This document shows, in pieces, positions 43,797-54,031 of a stretch of 64,000 nucleotides of DNA; within the stretch, counting starts at the first letter, position 1; each line of letters opens with the position of its first letter. The stretch covers positions 310,001 to 374,000 of the forward strand of contig JADJLA010000001.1 in assembly GCA_016705695.1 (NCBI GenBank), given 5' to 3'. The notes below the pieces were generated by a model. The model was given only the letters and a program-made list of their open reading frames with translations. It was not told where the DNA came from and did no database searches. This DNA is from Sphingobacteriaceae bacterium (lineage in GTDB: Bacteria; Bacteroidota; Bacteroidia; B-17B0; Aurantibacillaceae). A program made the translations under genes and the position numbers.

Positions 43797-45131
43797 ATGA
43801 ATTTTAAAAAGAACAAACTCATCATCTTAATTATCCTGGCCATGGTGCTGGGTATTATAATTGGATCTATTATTAATTCGTCAATTACCGGAAGTAGACT
43901 TAAGGTTGATCGTACACAATTAAATAAGATCGAAAATCCAAAGGTAAGAGGAGAGGTGGAGAAACTTGCAAAGAAATATGAGGAAACTCAATTATCATCA
44001 GCCAAGAAAGACATTGCCGGAAATTATTCCATACTCAGTGATATTTTTTTACGTATGATCAAAATGATCATTGCACCTTTGGTATTTGCTGTTTTAGTTA
44101 TTGGTGTGGCAAAACTTGGTGATTTTAAAAGTGTAGGACGAATAGGCGTAAAGACCTTGGTATATTTTACTTCGGCCACATTAATTGCATTGGCATTAGG
44201 CTTAGTGATCGTAAATATTTTTGAACCGGGAAAGAAAATGGATATTAGTTCTATTGATCAAACGGCATCTACCGGAGTTAAACCAAGTCAGCAAACGGCA
44301 AAAAATTTCATTTCACATGTGATCCCTGATAGTGTTATTGGTGCGATGGCAAATAATGAGATATTGCCAATTGTAGTATTTGCATTGTTCTTTGGTATTG
44401 CAGCAGCATCTATTAAGGAGCAAGGTAAATTTATAGTTGACGCGTGTGAGAGTTTAGGACACGTAATGTTCAAAGTAACTAATTATGTGATGTCGTTTGC
44501 GCCAATTGGTGTGTTTGGAGCTATTACGGCCGTTGTCATACAACAGGGCGTTGGTTTGCTTGGGGGATATATTTATCTCATCGCTTGTTTCTTTGGAGGC
44601 TTATTGTTCTTTGTGTTCGTTGTTCTATTTCTCATTTGTAAAGCATTTAAGATAAAATTCTTCGCTTTAATGAAGGATGTAAAAGAACCTCTTCTTTTGG
44701 CGTTTAGTACAGCCAGTAGCGAAAGCGCCATGCCAAAAACAATTGAAGCTTTAGAAAAACATGGCATTAGTAATCGTATTGTGAGTTTTGTGTTGCCATT
44801 AGGTTATTCATTTAATCTGGATGGTTCAATTATGTATATGACGTTTGCCACTATGTTCATTGCGCAAAGTTATGGCATGGATCTTACTGCAGGCGATCAA
44901 ATAAAAATGATGTTGATATTGCTTGTTACAAGTAAAGGAATGGCTGGTATACCAAGAGCTTCTTTGGTTGTTATTGCCGGAACCTTAAGTATGTTCAATA
45001 TTCCCCAAGAAGGATTGCTTTTATTATTGGGAATAGATCAGTTATTAGATATGGGCCGAAGTGCTACGAATGTTGTTGGAAATGCTGTGGCGAGCGCGGT
45101 TGTGGTGCGGTTGGAAGGCGAAAAGTTTTAA
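43797..45131 (+). CDS. Dicarboxylate/amino acid:cation symporter (DAACS)
   Basis: Transporter of 444 residues of the GltP/DctA/GltPh family, which imports glutamate, aspartate or C4-dicarboxylates with sodium or protons. Family motifs are intact: serine-rich hairpin LAFSTASSESAMPKT, NLDGSIMYMTFATMFIAQ and GMAGIPRASLVVIAGTL, then GIDQLLDMGRSATNVVGNAVAS. A polar insert of about 45 residues lies between the first and second membrane segments (residues 30-75), which is longer than in GltP. It is convergent with the broken phosphatase gene and shares four bases with it. Confidence 0.92.
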   Translation: MNFKKNKLIILIILAMVLGIIIGSIINSSITGSRLKVDRTQLNKIENPKVRGEVEKLAKKYEETQLSSAKKDIAGNYSILSDIFLRMIKMIIAPLVFAVLVIGVAKLGDFKSVGRIGVKTLVYFTSATLIALALGLVIVNIFEPGKKMDISSIDQTASTGVKPSQQTAKNFISHVIPDSVIGAMANNEILPIVVFALFFGIAAASIKEQGKFIVDACESLGHVMFKVTNYVMSFAPIGVFGAITAVVIQQGVGLLGGYIYLIACFFGGLLFFVFVVLFLICKAFKIKFFALMKDVKEPLLLAFSTASSESAMPKTIEALEKHGISNRIVSFVLPLGYSFNLDGSIMYMTFATMFIAQSYGMDLTAGDQIKMMLILLVTSKGMAGIPRASLVVIAGTLSMFNIPQEGLLLLLGIDQLLDMGRSATNVVGNAVASAVVVRLEGEKF

Positions 45132-45685
45132 ACCTTTAAACCGATAACGCAAACATCATCTACCTGCTCTAAACTTCCCTTCCAGGCATCAAATGTTTCG
45201 GAGAGTATTTTAAATTGCTGGGTCATTGGTTCTTCGGCAATAACTGCAAGAAGACCTTGAAGCTGTTTGTACTTGAATTTTTTACCTTTTGGTCCACCAA
45301 ACTGATCGGCAAATCCATCGGTAAATAAATAAATTCGATCGCCCTTTTTTAATTGAAACTCTTTATTGGTAAAAGGTATTCCCAATCCCCTGAAATAGCC
45401 AACAGGTCGCTTATCCGGGTCTATTTCTATTAGTTCTGTATTACCATTTTCCAATCTATAGATCCATAATGGATTATTAGCGCCGCAAAATTCTAATTGT
45501 AAAGTATTCGAGTCAACACTTATCAAAGCCATATCCATGCCATCTTGACTTTCTCCTTCAGATCCAGTTTGTTTCAAAGTGTCTTTTACCCTGTCACGCA
45601 GTTCACTTAAAATGGCAGCCGGTGTTGTGATACCCATATGATTAACTATCTCATTTAAAAAAGTCATTCCTAACATACTCATCAA
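45128..45685 (-). pseudogene. SpoIIE phosphatase, C-terminal fragment (frameshifted)
   Basis: Carries the second half of the PP2C domain: LQLEFCGANNPLWIYRLENG, RIYLFTDGFADQFGG and EQVDDVCVIGLKV. The frame is actually open upstream to about 45781, reading KDIVSGDFYWYNNKNGKKI and VTAVDCTGHGVPGALMSMLG, so it belongs to the gene that starts at 47229. The first ATG (45685) is inside the catalytic domain and is not a real start. Confidence 0.8.
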
Positions 45686-45771
45686 GGCACCCGGAACACC
45701 ATGACCTGTGCAGTCTACAGCGGTAACTATCTTTTTCCCATTTTTATTATTGTACCAGTAAAAATCTCCGC

Positions 45772-47229
45772 TTACAATATCTTTTGTTTAAAAAGTATGA
45801 ACGACTCTTCAAAAAGATCTTCATTAATATGAGGCGAAGGAAGAATAGCTTCTTGGATCCGCAATGCATAATTAATGGAATCAGTAATATCTTTTTGTTT
45901 TTCCAATACAAGATCTTTTTGCTTTTCGGTTTCTAGTTTTTGTAAAGCAATTAATTTTTTAGAACGATTGATCTTAAAGAGTGAAAAAATAATGATGCAA
46001 ATAAACAGCGCGGCCACGCAAAGCGCGATCATGTAGATACTTTTTAATTTTTGATCGGTCTCTTTTTCTTTGTTCAATAAGGTGATCTCTTTTTCCTTTT
46101 TCTGCGTTTGAAATTTTGTTTCGAGTTGGTTTATGTTTTCGCTGTTCTGTACCGAAAAAAGCGAATCTTTTACCATTATGGCCTTTTTATAATATTGCAA
46201 AGCGATAGCGGTTTCTCCTTTGCTTTCGGATATCTTTGATTTTACTAGGTAAACCGAGCTTAGCGTTTGAAATACATTTGTTTTTAAACTCAGAGCTATT
46301 GCACTATCAATATAGGTTTCGGCGAGTTTAAGATCTTTAAGATTCATATAATTATCTGCTATACTTGCATACGTTATAATAATTCCGGGCACTTCTTTTT
46401 CTTGCTTTGAAATAGCAAGCGATCTCTCTAAAATATTTACGGCTTTTTTATATTCTTTTTTTCGTTTGTATAAACCGGCAAATGCTTCGAGTGTCCATTT
46501 TTTATTCGTCATTCGGCCCAAGCTATCTGCAAGTCTCATCGATTCATTCAAGTAAAGTTCAGCCTTCTCATATTCGCGCATGTGTGTGTACACCGAACCA
46601 ATTCGTAAAAGTACCATGCCCATGTTGCCTCCGTAGTTAAGCGCTTTTTTGTCAATTTCCAATGCTTTAAAAAGATACTCTAATGATTTTTTATAATCAG
46701 GGTTTGGTTTTGAACGATAGTTGAGCCCAATTAAATTATTCGCCCAAGCAGTGATCATACTATGGCCAACCCTCTCAGCAATTTCAAGAGCATTAAAATA
46801 CGTTTTGTTGGATGTTTCATAATCACCCAGTGTGTAATAGATAAAACCAAGGCGCATATATGATTTGGCAAGCATGGTATCATTTTTCAACTCAATAAAA
46901 GTTATGATGCTTTTATTTAGGTGATCTTTACTTTCATCATATTTGGCGGTTTCAAGGGCCACAAATCCTGCATTATAATTCAAATAACCCTCTCCAAATT
47001 TACTTTTGAGAGTTTTAAAAAGTTCAGCATACTTAGTATAGTAAAAAAGAGCTGAATCGTAATTGGTTTCAAAGTGAGAAATGATGGCGCCGCAAATAAA
47101 GGCCTTTTCTTCGGGTGTGGTTTTTGTAGAAAGAACTTTTTTTAAACTATCAGGTTTTGAGGCACGCGCAGACCCTAAAGAAAGTATAAGAACAAAAAGA
47201 ATAAATATTTTAAAAGTATGGGCTCTCAA
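45772..47229 (-). pseudogene. TPR-SpoIIE phosphatase, N-terminal fragment (frameshifted)
   Basis: A 485-residue piece: signal peptide (IFILFVLILSLGSARA), tetratricopeptide repeats (about 60-340), a membrane helix (SIYMIALCVAALFICIIIFSLF, about 395-416) and the start of a SpoIIE domain (ITDSINYALRIQEAILPSP). It stops in the frame FKQKIL* where the paralog at 9789 has FKPKDIVSGDF. One missing A in the run at 45782-45785 (complement TTTT) would restore KQKDIVSGDFYW and join it to the fragment below, giving about 700 residues. Either the gene is dead or the base is a sequencing error in a homopolymer. Confidence 0.8.
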
Positions 47230-47278
47230 ATCTAAATAAAGATAGGTCTTTTTTTAGATTCTAATTATTCAATTAGGA

Positions 47279-47316
47279 ATAAAAAAAACCGGCAATCATA
47301 TTCTTAATTGCCGGTT
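47279..47316 (-). terminator. Terminator of the RND efflux operon
   Basis: On the minus strand, a perfect 10 bp stem (AACCGGCAAT / ATTGCCGGTT, 47287-47296 and 47307-47316) is followed by a run of T. It lies 20 bases past the pump gene. Confidence 0.88.
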
Positions 47317-47336
47317 CAGTTTGTTAAAGAGAATTT

Positions 47337-50300
47337 CTATCTATCGAGGTTTCCGTAATCCAGTTTTTTACCCTGGAATCTTAATACCACTTTACAAACG
47401 ATCACAAAGAAAGGAATATACATGGTGGCTCTTGGTAGATCAAAATGAAGCAATATCACTTCAGATTTGCGTTTTAATCGCTCGCTAATTAAATACATGG
47501 CGGGAACTAATAATAAAGTAAGCAATGTTGCAAATCCTAATCCAAAGATCATGGTCCAGCTTAAAGGACCCCAGAATACAACGTTATCGCCACCAAAATG
47601 TATGTGTGGTTTTCCGTGTGCTAATAATTCTTCAAAGTCTATATTTAATCCAACAGCTAAAGGAATCAATCCTAAGATAGCAGCAGTAGCTGTTAAAATT
47701 ACAGGTGTCATACGTGTTCTTCCTGCGTCAACTGTTGCTTCCCACAAACTCACGCCTTTGTGCCGCGACTCTTCGGCAAATTCTACAAGTAATATTCCAT
47801 TTCTGACGACAATCCCTGCCAAGGCAACAATACCAATACCTGTCATAATAATACTCATATCCATTTTAAAAATGGCTGTACCTAATAATACACCTATCAC
47901 ACTTAAAAGGATCTCTGATAAAATAAGAATTGGTTTTCCAATAGAGTTGAACTGAAGAACAAGTACTAGTAAAATTATTCCGATAGAAGTTCTTAAAGCG
48001 CTTCCAAGAAATGCTCCTGTTTCGGCTTGTTCTTCCTGTTGCCCTGTGAATTTTACTTCTACAGCTCCTGTTGGCTTATAACCTTTGGCGGCTTTTTCCA
48101 ATTGAATAACCACATTATTCGCATTAAAACCTTCTAGAACATCTGATGATAAAGTGATCACACGTTTGTTTTGCTTACGTTTAATTCCACCGTAAGTGTT
48201 TTCGTAACGAATATCACAAAAAGCCGAAAGAGGAACAGATCGTAACATCCCACCCATATTCATATCACGAAAAGTGATCTTGATATTTCTGATCTGTTCG
48301 ATGCTTGTGCGTTGATCGTATGCATAACGCAATTGAATTGGATATTCATCATTGGCATCGCGGAATTTACTTGGGTTATCAATTCCAAATACCGCTTTAC
48401 GAATTTCCATGGCTAATTGAATAGATGAAATACCTTCGCGATTTGCTCGCTCGCGATCAATGTCAAAAACGATCTCGGGTTTGTTGGCAACAAAGTCTGT
48501 TTTAAGATCTGCAACGCCCGGCACCTCGGCTTCTTCCAAAAAGCGTTTTAAATTTTTTCCGTTCTCAACTAATTCTTCAAACTTATCACCTTTGATCTCA
48601 ATATTGATCGGTTTACCAACAGGAGGACCTGCTTGTTCTTTGTTGGCAGTGATCTCGGCGCCGGCAATGTTCCAATCTAATTTTTGAAGTTGGATCAAAT
48701 AATCCATGGTACTTTGGCCTTTGCGTTCGGCGAATTCAACAAAATTAATAGCGATCTTTCCGCGATTGGAGTAAGAACTTTGATCCTCATCTTGAGGATC
48801 GGTAACACCAATGGTAACGTTTGTAATAAGTGAAGAAACGATCGGGTTATTCTCCCCAACTATTTTGTTCACTTTTTCTTCTACGATCTTCATTACCTGG
48901 TTTGTTTTGTATGGATCGGTACCTTCAGGTAATTTAACGTAAACAAAAATATTGTTAGGATCTCCTTGAGGAAAGAATACCACGTTTGGTTGACGAACGA
49001 TCATGAGTATAATAGAAAGTACAAACAAACCAAGCGTCATTAGTAAAAGTTTGTAAGGACGTTTTAAAGCCCAGATCAAAATATTGGTATATTTTCTTTG
49101 AATTGCAGGCCATGTTCTAGTTTGAAAATTCTCTATCACTTTATATAGGAATAAGCGATGAGCGAGCATAAATAATGCAAAGAAGATCATTAAATTTCCA
49201 ATGGCAAGATGACCACTAGCATAACTTACAATAGCAATTAATCCGTAAACAATTAAACGCATCACTGATTTACGATTGATGCGCCCGTAATTTTTGGCTT
49301 CTTCATCGTGTGGTTTCATAAAATCAACTGCAAATACCGGATTGATGATATAGGCTACAAATAAGGATGCAACTAAGGTAATGATCAACGTTATTGGTAA
49401 AAAGTACATGAATTTTCCGATCATGCCAGGCCAAAATGCAAGAGGAATGAAGGGTGCTAGAGTAGTGATGGTTCCGCTTAATACCGGTAAAAATACTTCA
49501 CCTGCGGCCATTTTTGCCGCTACTTTTATATCTCGTTTTCCATTATCGAATAAGCGATGTGTATTTTCAATTACCACAATGGCGTCATCCACCACAATAC
49601 CTAAGGCCAATAAAAATGCAAAGAGTACGATCATATTCATGGTAAAGCCTATGCTTGGCATGAACATGAAGGCAATGAACATGGAGAGCGGAACAGATAA
49701 GGCCACGAATAATGCGTTAGTAACTCCCATAAAGAACATGAGGATCATGGTCACTAAAATAAAACCAATGATGATGGTATTGATGAGGTCGTGCAAAGTA
49801 ACTTTTGTTTTATCAGATTGATCGGCGGTGGTTTTGATCACAACACTTGGAGGAAATTTTGTTTCCTTCAGTTCTTTAATGATCGTTTTAATATTATCAG
49901 AGGCCGAGATCAAATTTTCTCCTGCACGTTTAATGATATTTAAGGTAATTACATTTTTTCCGGCTAAACGCGCGTAGCTTTCTGATTCGCGCGCGGTATC
50001 AACAATGGTTGCAAAATCTCTTAAGTATAAGCGTGCACCCGACTGAGAGCCGATCACCAGATCTTTGATCTCTTCAATGGATTTAAATTCGTTTTTAATA
50101 CTGATAGTTCTTTTGGTCCCATCCATTGGAATTTGTCCGCCACTGATGGCAATGTTCTCACTTCCTATCGCACGTTCAATGTCGCCCATACTCATTTGCA
50201 TGGCTTGCATTTTGTACATATCTAAGTTCACTTGGATCTCGCGGTCGGGAGCGCCAACCATTTTTACTTCGGTGATCTCTTTTAAACCTTCGATGCGATC

Positions 50301-50798
50301 TTTTAATTCGTCGGCATAAACTTTTAGCTTATTCAGCTCCATATCACCTGCAATGTTTATATACATGATAGGCATTTCAGAGAAAGCTAATTCTTTTACA
50401 AAAGGAGCGCGAGTGATGGAGGCGGGAAGGTCGGGTTTTGCTTCGTCAACTTTATCCTTGATCTGCTGACGGGCCTTATCAACGCTAACACTTGTATTAA
50501 ATTCTACAGTGATAAGCGAAACGTCCTGCATGGAGTTACTCGTTAATTTTCTTACGCCCGGAATTGATTTTAATTTTTTCTCAAGAGGTTTTGTAATGGT
50601 GTTTTCAATATTAGTTGGAGAGTTACCTGCGTAAACCGTGCTAATGAAGAATTTTGGAACTACAATGTCCGGAAAACTTTCTTTTGGGAGAGAATTGTAG
50701 GAGCTAATTCCCATGAAGGCGATAATGATCATGCCAATATAAATGGCAGTTTTATTATCAATGGCCCAACTACTTGGTTTAAATTGTTTGAAATCCAT
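47337..50798 (-). CDS. RND efflux pump, inner-membrane subunit
   Basis: Proton-driven exporter of 1153 residues (AcrB/HAE family). Two hydrophobic halves each with a large periplasmic domain; the proton relay pair is Asp-Asp in LALGIVVDDAIVVIENTHR, and GVRKLTSNSMQDVSLITVEF and GMIGKFMYFLPITLIITLVAS are typical. It is longer than AcrB by about 100 residues at the C-terminal end, with a final hydrophobic stretch (MYIPFFVIVCKVVLRF). It completes the tetR-tolC-adaptor-pump operon. Substrate cannot be assigned. Confidence 0.92.
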   Translation of the reverse strand: MDFKQFKPSSWAIDNKTAIYIGMIIIAFMGISSYNSLPKESFPDIVVPKFFISTVYAGNSPTNIENTITKPLEKKLKSIPGVRKLTSNSMQDVSLITVEFNTSVSVDKARQQIKDKVDEAKPDLPASITRAPFVKELAFSEMPIMYINIAGDMELNKLKVYADELKDRIEGLKEITEVKMVGAPDREIQVNLDMYKMQAMQMSMGDIERAIGSENIAISGGQIPMDGTKRTISIKNEFKSIEEIKDLVIGSQSGARLYLRDFATIVDTARESESYARLAGKNVITLNIIKRAGENLISASDNIKTIIKELKETKFPPSVVIKTTADQSDKTKVTLHDLINTIIIGFILVTMILMFFMGVTNALFVALSVPLSMFIAFMFMPSIGFTMNMIVLFAFLLALGIVVDDAIVVIENTHRLFDNGKRDIKVAAKMAAGEVFLPVLSGTITTLAPFIPLAFWPGMIGKFMYFLPITLIITLVASLFVAYIINPVFAVDFMKPHDEEAKNYGRINRKSVMRLIVYGLIAIVSYASGHLAIGNLMIFFALFMLAHRLFLYKVIENFQTRTWPAIQRKYTNILIWALKRPYKLLLMTLGLFVLSIILMIVRQPNVVFFPQGDPNNIFVYVKLPEGTDPYKTNQVMKIVEEKVNKIVGENNPIVSSLITNVTIGVTDPQDEDQSSYSNRGKIAINFVEFAERKGQSTMDYLIQLQKLDWNIAGAEITANKEQAGPPVGKPINIEIKGDKFEELVENGKNLKRFLEEAEVPGVADLKTDFVANKPEIVFDIDRERANREGISSIQLAMEIRKAVFGIDNPSKFRDANDEYPIQLRYAYDQRTSIEQIRNIKITFRDMNMGGMLRSVPLSAFCDIRYENTYGGIKRKQNKRVITLSSDVLEGFNANNVVIQLEKAAKGYKPTGAVEVKFTGQQEEQAETGAFLGSALRTSIGIILLVLVLQFNSIGKPILILSEILLSVIGVLLGTAIFKMDMSIIMTGIGIVALAGIVVRNGILLVEFAEESRHKGVSLWEATVDAGRTRMTPVILTATAAILGLIPLAVGLNIDFEELLAHGKPHIHFGGDNVVFWGPLSWTMIFGLGFATLLTLLLVPAMYLISERLKRKSEVILLHFDLPRATMYIPFFVIVCKVVLRFQGKKLDYGNLDR

Positions 50799-50821
50799 AC
50801 TTTAATAGTTTTTAGTTATTA

Positions 50822-50874
50822 GTTTTGAGTGTTTAATTATTTGATTCAGTTATTAAGAACTAAACACTTAAAAC
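50822..50874. other. Stem-loop between adaptor and pump genes
   Basis: Arms GTTTTGAGTGTTTA (50822-50835) and TAAACACTTAAAAC (50861-50874) pair with one mismatch around a 25 base loop, in the 93-base gap between the two genes. It could affect mRNA processing or differential expression; no T-run follows. Confidence 0.5.
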
Positions 50875-50891
50875 TCACAACTTATTAATTC

Positions 50892-51980
50892 TTATTTTTT
50901 AATCTTTACTAGATCTCCTTCATTCAATCCTTCATATCCGGAAGTGATCACATTATCAGTAGCGCTAATGCCATCTAGGATCTCAACTTTTCCATTGTAT
51001 TGTTTACCCATGGTAATATTACGTCGTGTTGCTTTATCATTTTCAGAGATCATGATATACGATTGTCCGTTAAGATCTTTTTGCACAAAGCTTAATGGAA
51101 CAGACAGTACTGGTTTTGCAGAACGATAATCATTAATATTAAGAATGACGATTTGATTTGGATGAAATTCTTTTTTATTGTCAAGAATGATCTCAACACC
51201 AAACGTTCTAAACATGGCGCTGATCGCTCTAGCTGAGTAACTTATTTTTGAAGTTAACGTGTCGTTTGAATCCGGGAACTTGATTATCACTTCATCGCCT
51301 TTATGAACTTTAGAAGCGTAGCTTTCGGCAAGATCAGCTTTTATTTTAAGGTTATTGAAATTGATAACGCGAATTGCCGGCATGCCCGGTGCGGTAAGCT
51401 GACCTAATTTAATATCTACTGCGTCTACTGTTCCGTCGATTGGTGAAATGATCTTGCTCATGCGAAGTTGTTCTTGCAGAGTGTTCATTTTTTTATCCAT
51501 ACTTTCTTTTTGCGTTTTAGCTTGAAGAAACTGAACTTCGGTACCAATTTTTTGATCCCACAATGCTTTTTGTTTTTCGTAAAGTTGATTTACAAGCTCA
51601 GTGTTTGTTTGAAGATCGGCAATGGTTTGCTGAATGGCTCTCGCATCTGTTTCAGCGAGTATTTGCCCCTTGGTTACTTCATCACCGGCCTTTACATTTA
51701 TCTTAGTAATAGTTCCCGGAATTTCTGAAGCCAACGACACACTTTCTTCGGCGTCAACTCTTCCTTGAACGTTGATATATGTTTTAAAGATCTCAGGTAC
51801 TAGTGGCGCTGCTTCGATCAATACGAATTTTTTACCTGAATCGCCTTCTAGTTTATTTATTTTGGCCGCAATATCAGATAATTGTGTTTTTAATTCAGCT
51901 TGCTTAGCCTTTAAGCCTGCAAGATCTTCAGGATCTTTGGATCCGCAAGATGCAAGAAGCACAGTGAGTGCTATCAGCAT
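50892..51980 (-). CDS. RND efflux periplasmic adaptor (MFP)
   Basis: A 362-residue lipoprotein adaptor that joins pump and outer-membrane channel. The ATG at 51980 gives a very short signal peptide with box LLASC, and a stop in frame lies five codons upstream, so no longer start exists in this frame; ATG at 51997 in another frame (MQIRIGQKQ) raises a possible frameshift. The fold is standard: coiled region (GLKAKQAELKTQLSDIAAKI), barrel-sandwich (VSLASEIPGTITKINVKAGDEVTKGQILAETD) and beta-barrel. It is between tolC and the pump gene. Confidence 0.88.
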   Translation of the reverse strand: MLIALTVLLASCGSKDPEDLAGLKAKQAELKTQLSDIAAKINKLEGDSGKKFVLIEAAPLVPEIFKTYINVQGRVDAEESVSLASEIPGTITKINVKAGDEVTKGQILAETDARAIQQTIADLQTNTELVNQLYEKQKALWDQKIGTEVQFLQAKTQKESMDKKMNTLQEQLRMSKIISPIDGTVDAVDIKLGQLTAPGMPAIRVINFNNLKIKADLAESYASKVHKGDEVIIKFPDSNDTLTSKISYSARAISAMFRTFGVEIILDNKKEFHPNQIVILNINDYRSAKPVLSVPLSFVQKDLNGQSYIMISENDKATRRNITMGKQYNGKVEILDGISATDNVITSGYEGLNEGDLVKIKK

Positions 51981-52048
51981 TGTTTTTGACCAATTCTAAT
52001 TTGCATTTTGTTTTTGTTTGTAAGAGGCATGATCATATATTTAATTTT

Positions 52049-53401
52049 TTATTTGACTAAATTTCCTGTTGCTTTTAAATAATCTATTTTTGAAATGAGC
52101 GCTTCATACACGGCATTGTAATAGTTAACCTCCGATTCGCGAACTGATGTTTGTGCATTTAAGATCTCTAAATTATTGCCAACACCCTGATCGTATTTTT
52201 TTTGTGCTACTTCGTAAATGTGTTTAGCTAATGCCATGTTGCGCTTATTGCTTTCTAGGGTCTTTAATGAATTGTTGAAGATAATAGCAGAAATAGTAGA
52301 TTCCATTTGTGACGCCATTTCTATGTTTCGCAAGGTATTAGTATTTTTTTCTAATGTTATTTTTGCTTGTTGGATCTTATAATGACGTTGCATGCCGTCA
52401 AAAATATTTAGATTTAATGTTATCCCAATCAATCCAATTGGATACCATTGTTTCATGGCATTGGTCTTGTCTGTTTCAAATATATTTGTTGTGCTTCTTT
52501 GTGTGTTTAATTGATAGCTGCCATAAGCAGCAAGTGTTGGTAAGTAACCCCACTTCAATCGTTGCACATCGGTTTCAGATAGTCTTTTTTGTGATTCTAC
52601 TAATTGGTAATCATTTCTTTTTGAAATATCGATATTGGTGATGCCTAATTCTTGTTTAAGATCATCGGTAACGTTAAGGCTGTCGGTTAAACTGATCTCG
52701 TCGTAGATCTTATAACCCATTTGGAATTTTAAAAGATATTCGCCTGTTTTTATAAGTTGCGCAACCTTTTCTTTTTCTGTTACTAAATTGTTATTTGCCA
52801 CTTCTAATCTTTCAACATCAATTTGTTCTACGAAACCTTGTTTGTTGTAGGCTTTTAGGTCAGTAAGGGTTTTATCGAGTCGGACAATGTTTATGTCTAA
52901 TAATTTTAATCTTTCTTTCCCAACTAAAACCCCATAGTATGCTTTTGAAACTTGGGCTACTAATTCTGTTTTTGTACGTTGAACATTGATCCTAGAGAGA
53001 TTGAGGAATTCTTTCGAAACTTTTAAACCAAAAATATAGTCGGTACTAAAAATTAATTGGGAGGCACTAAAACCTGCTGTAGCGCTGTATTGCAATCCAA
53101 ATTTAACCGCCATGTATGCATCGGCTGGAGCCATTGGATTAAAAGCACTCATAGGAAATAGAGAAGTTGGAATCTCTAGGTAATCCTTAAAGTCAATGCT
53201 TCCATTTATTTGTGGCAAACCTAGTCCTGTGATTTCTTTTTTTCGAAACACTGCACTTTTTTGATCTAACTCGGCGTTTGAGTAGTTTGGACTATTCTTT
53301 ATCGAATATTCTACGGCCTCTTGCAAACTAAAAGAAGCTTTTTGCTGTGCAAATGCAAGTCCGTTCAAAAGAACAAAACTTGCTATCAGTTTTTTTATCA
53401 T
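52049..53401 (-). CDS. TolC-family outer-membrane efflux protein
   Basis: Outer-membrane channel of 450 residues, with signal peptide (MIKKLIASFVLLNGLAFAQQ) and the two repeated TolC helical hairpins: SLQEAVEYSIKNSPNYSNAELD at the start and KKYDQGVGNNLEILNAQTSV near the end. The ATG at 53401 is chosen; the TTG at 53416 would overlap tetR. It begins one base after tetR ends, so translation is probably coupled, and the adaptor and pump follow. Confidence 0.92.
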   Translation of the reverse strand: MIKKLIASFVLLNGLAFAQQKASFSLQEAVEYSIKNSPNYSNAELDQKSAVFRKKEITGLGLPQINGSIDFKDYLEIPTSLFPMSAFNPMAPADAYMAVKFGLQYSATAGFSASQLIFSTDYIFGLKVSKEFLNLSRINVQRTKTELVAQVSKAYYGVLVGKERLKLLDINIVRLDKTLTDLKAYNKQGFVEQIDVERLEVANNNLVTEKEKVAQLIKTGEYLLKFQMGYKIYDEISLTDSLNVTDDLKQELGITNIDISKRNDYQLVESQKRLSETDVQRLKWGYLPTLAAYGSYQLNTQRSTTNIFETDKTNAMKQWYPIGLIGITLNLNIFDGMQRHYKIQQAKITLEKNTNTLRNIEMASQMESTISAIIFNNSLKTLESNKRNMALAKHIYEVAQKKYDQGVGNNLEILNAQTSVRESEVNYYNAVYEALISKIDYLKATGNLVK

Positions 53402-53402
53402 A

Positions 53403-54023
53403 TTATTCTTCTTCAATGTTCTTATATTTATTAATTAGTTTATGTCCTTTTAATGTGCAAACGCCATATAAAAAATGTTCGGTGATGGCCAATTGCACTT
53501 CAACCATGTTCGTTTTATCGGTTGTGAAGAACACGCCGTTGAGTGTCATCTCAATATTCTCAACACGCAACTTGGCCATGAGTTTTACATTGATATCATT
53601 TCGAATGTAGCCGTCTTTTTGGCCCTTTATCAATGTGTTCTCTACCATCTCCTGAATAAAACCACTCTTAAATTTTTGAAATTCTTTCCAGGTCTCGGGG
53701 TAATATTTACTCAGCTCATGAAATACAATGGGATTTACTTTACTAAAGATCTCTCGCATCTCCTTCATCATCTCAAATACTTCGGCTACTACATTTTGTG
53801 TGCCATCGTGAATCTTATTGAAACGACATTTATCATTCTCTATGCTATGTTGCATCAGCGAATGAACGATCTCATCTTTTTCTTTGTAGAATTTGTAAAT
53901 GGTTTTTTTGCTTATACTTAAATGACGAGCAATATCATCCATGGTGATATTCTTGATACCATATTTAAATATCAGGTCTTCGGCACCTTGTAATATTTTA
54001 CTTTTTGTAGACATTTGTTGCAT
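53403..54023 (-). CDS. TetR-family repressor of the efflux operon
   Basis: A 206-residue regulator with the N-terminal TetR helix-turn-helix (ILQGAEDLIFKYGIKNITMDDIARHLSISKKTIYKFY, about 10-46), and a helical ligand domain of no clear specificity. It is the first gene of the efflux operon, which implies autoregulation and control of the pump. A TAGTTTTG box and an 8 bp inverted repeat lie directly upstream (54032-54068). The start is ATG 54023 or 54014; the promoter position makes the first nearly leaderless. Confidence 0.9.
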   Translation of the reverse strand: MQQMSTKSKILQGAEDLIFKYGIKNITMDDIARHLSISKKTIYKFYKEKDEIVHSLMQHSIENDKCRFNKIHDGTQNVVAEVFEMMKEMREIFSKVNPIVFHELSKYYPETWKEFQKFKSGFIQEMVENTLIKGQKDGYIRNDINVKLMAKLRVENIEMTLNGVFFTTDKTNMVEVQLAITEHFLYGVCTLKGHKLINKYKNIEEE

Positions 54024-54031
54024 TTCGGGGA

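Noticed and set aside
47467..47955. 162-codon open frame on the plus strand
   Set aside because: It is antisense to the conserved C-terminal part of the RND pump and has low-complexity composition with no family motif.
53475..53921. 148-codon open frame on the plus strand
   Set aside because: It lies within the TetR gene on the other strand and has no recognisable domain.
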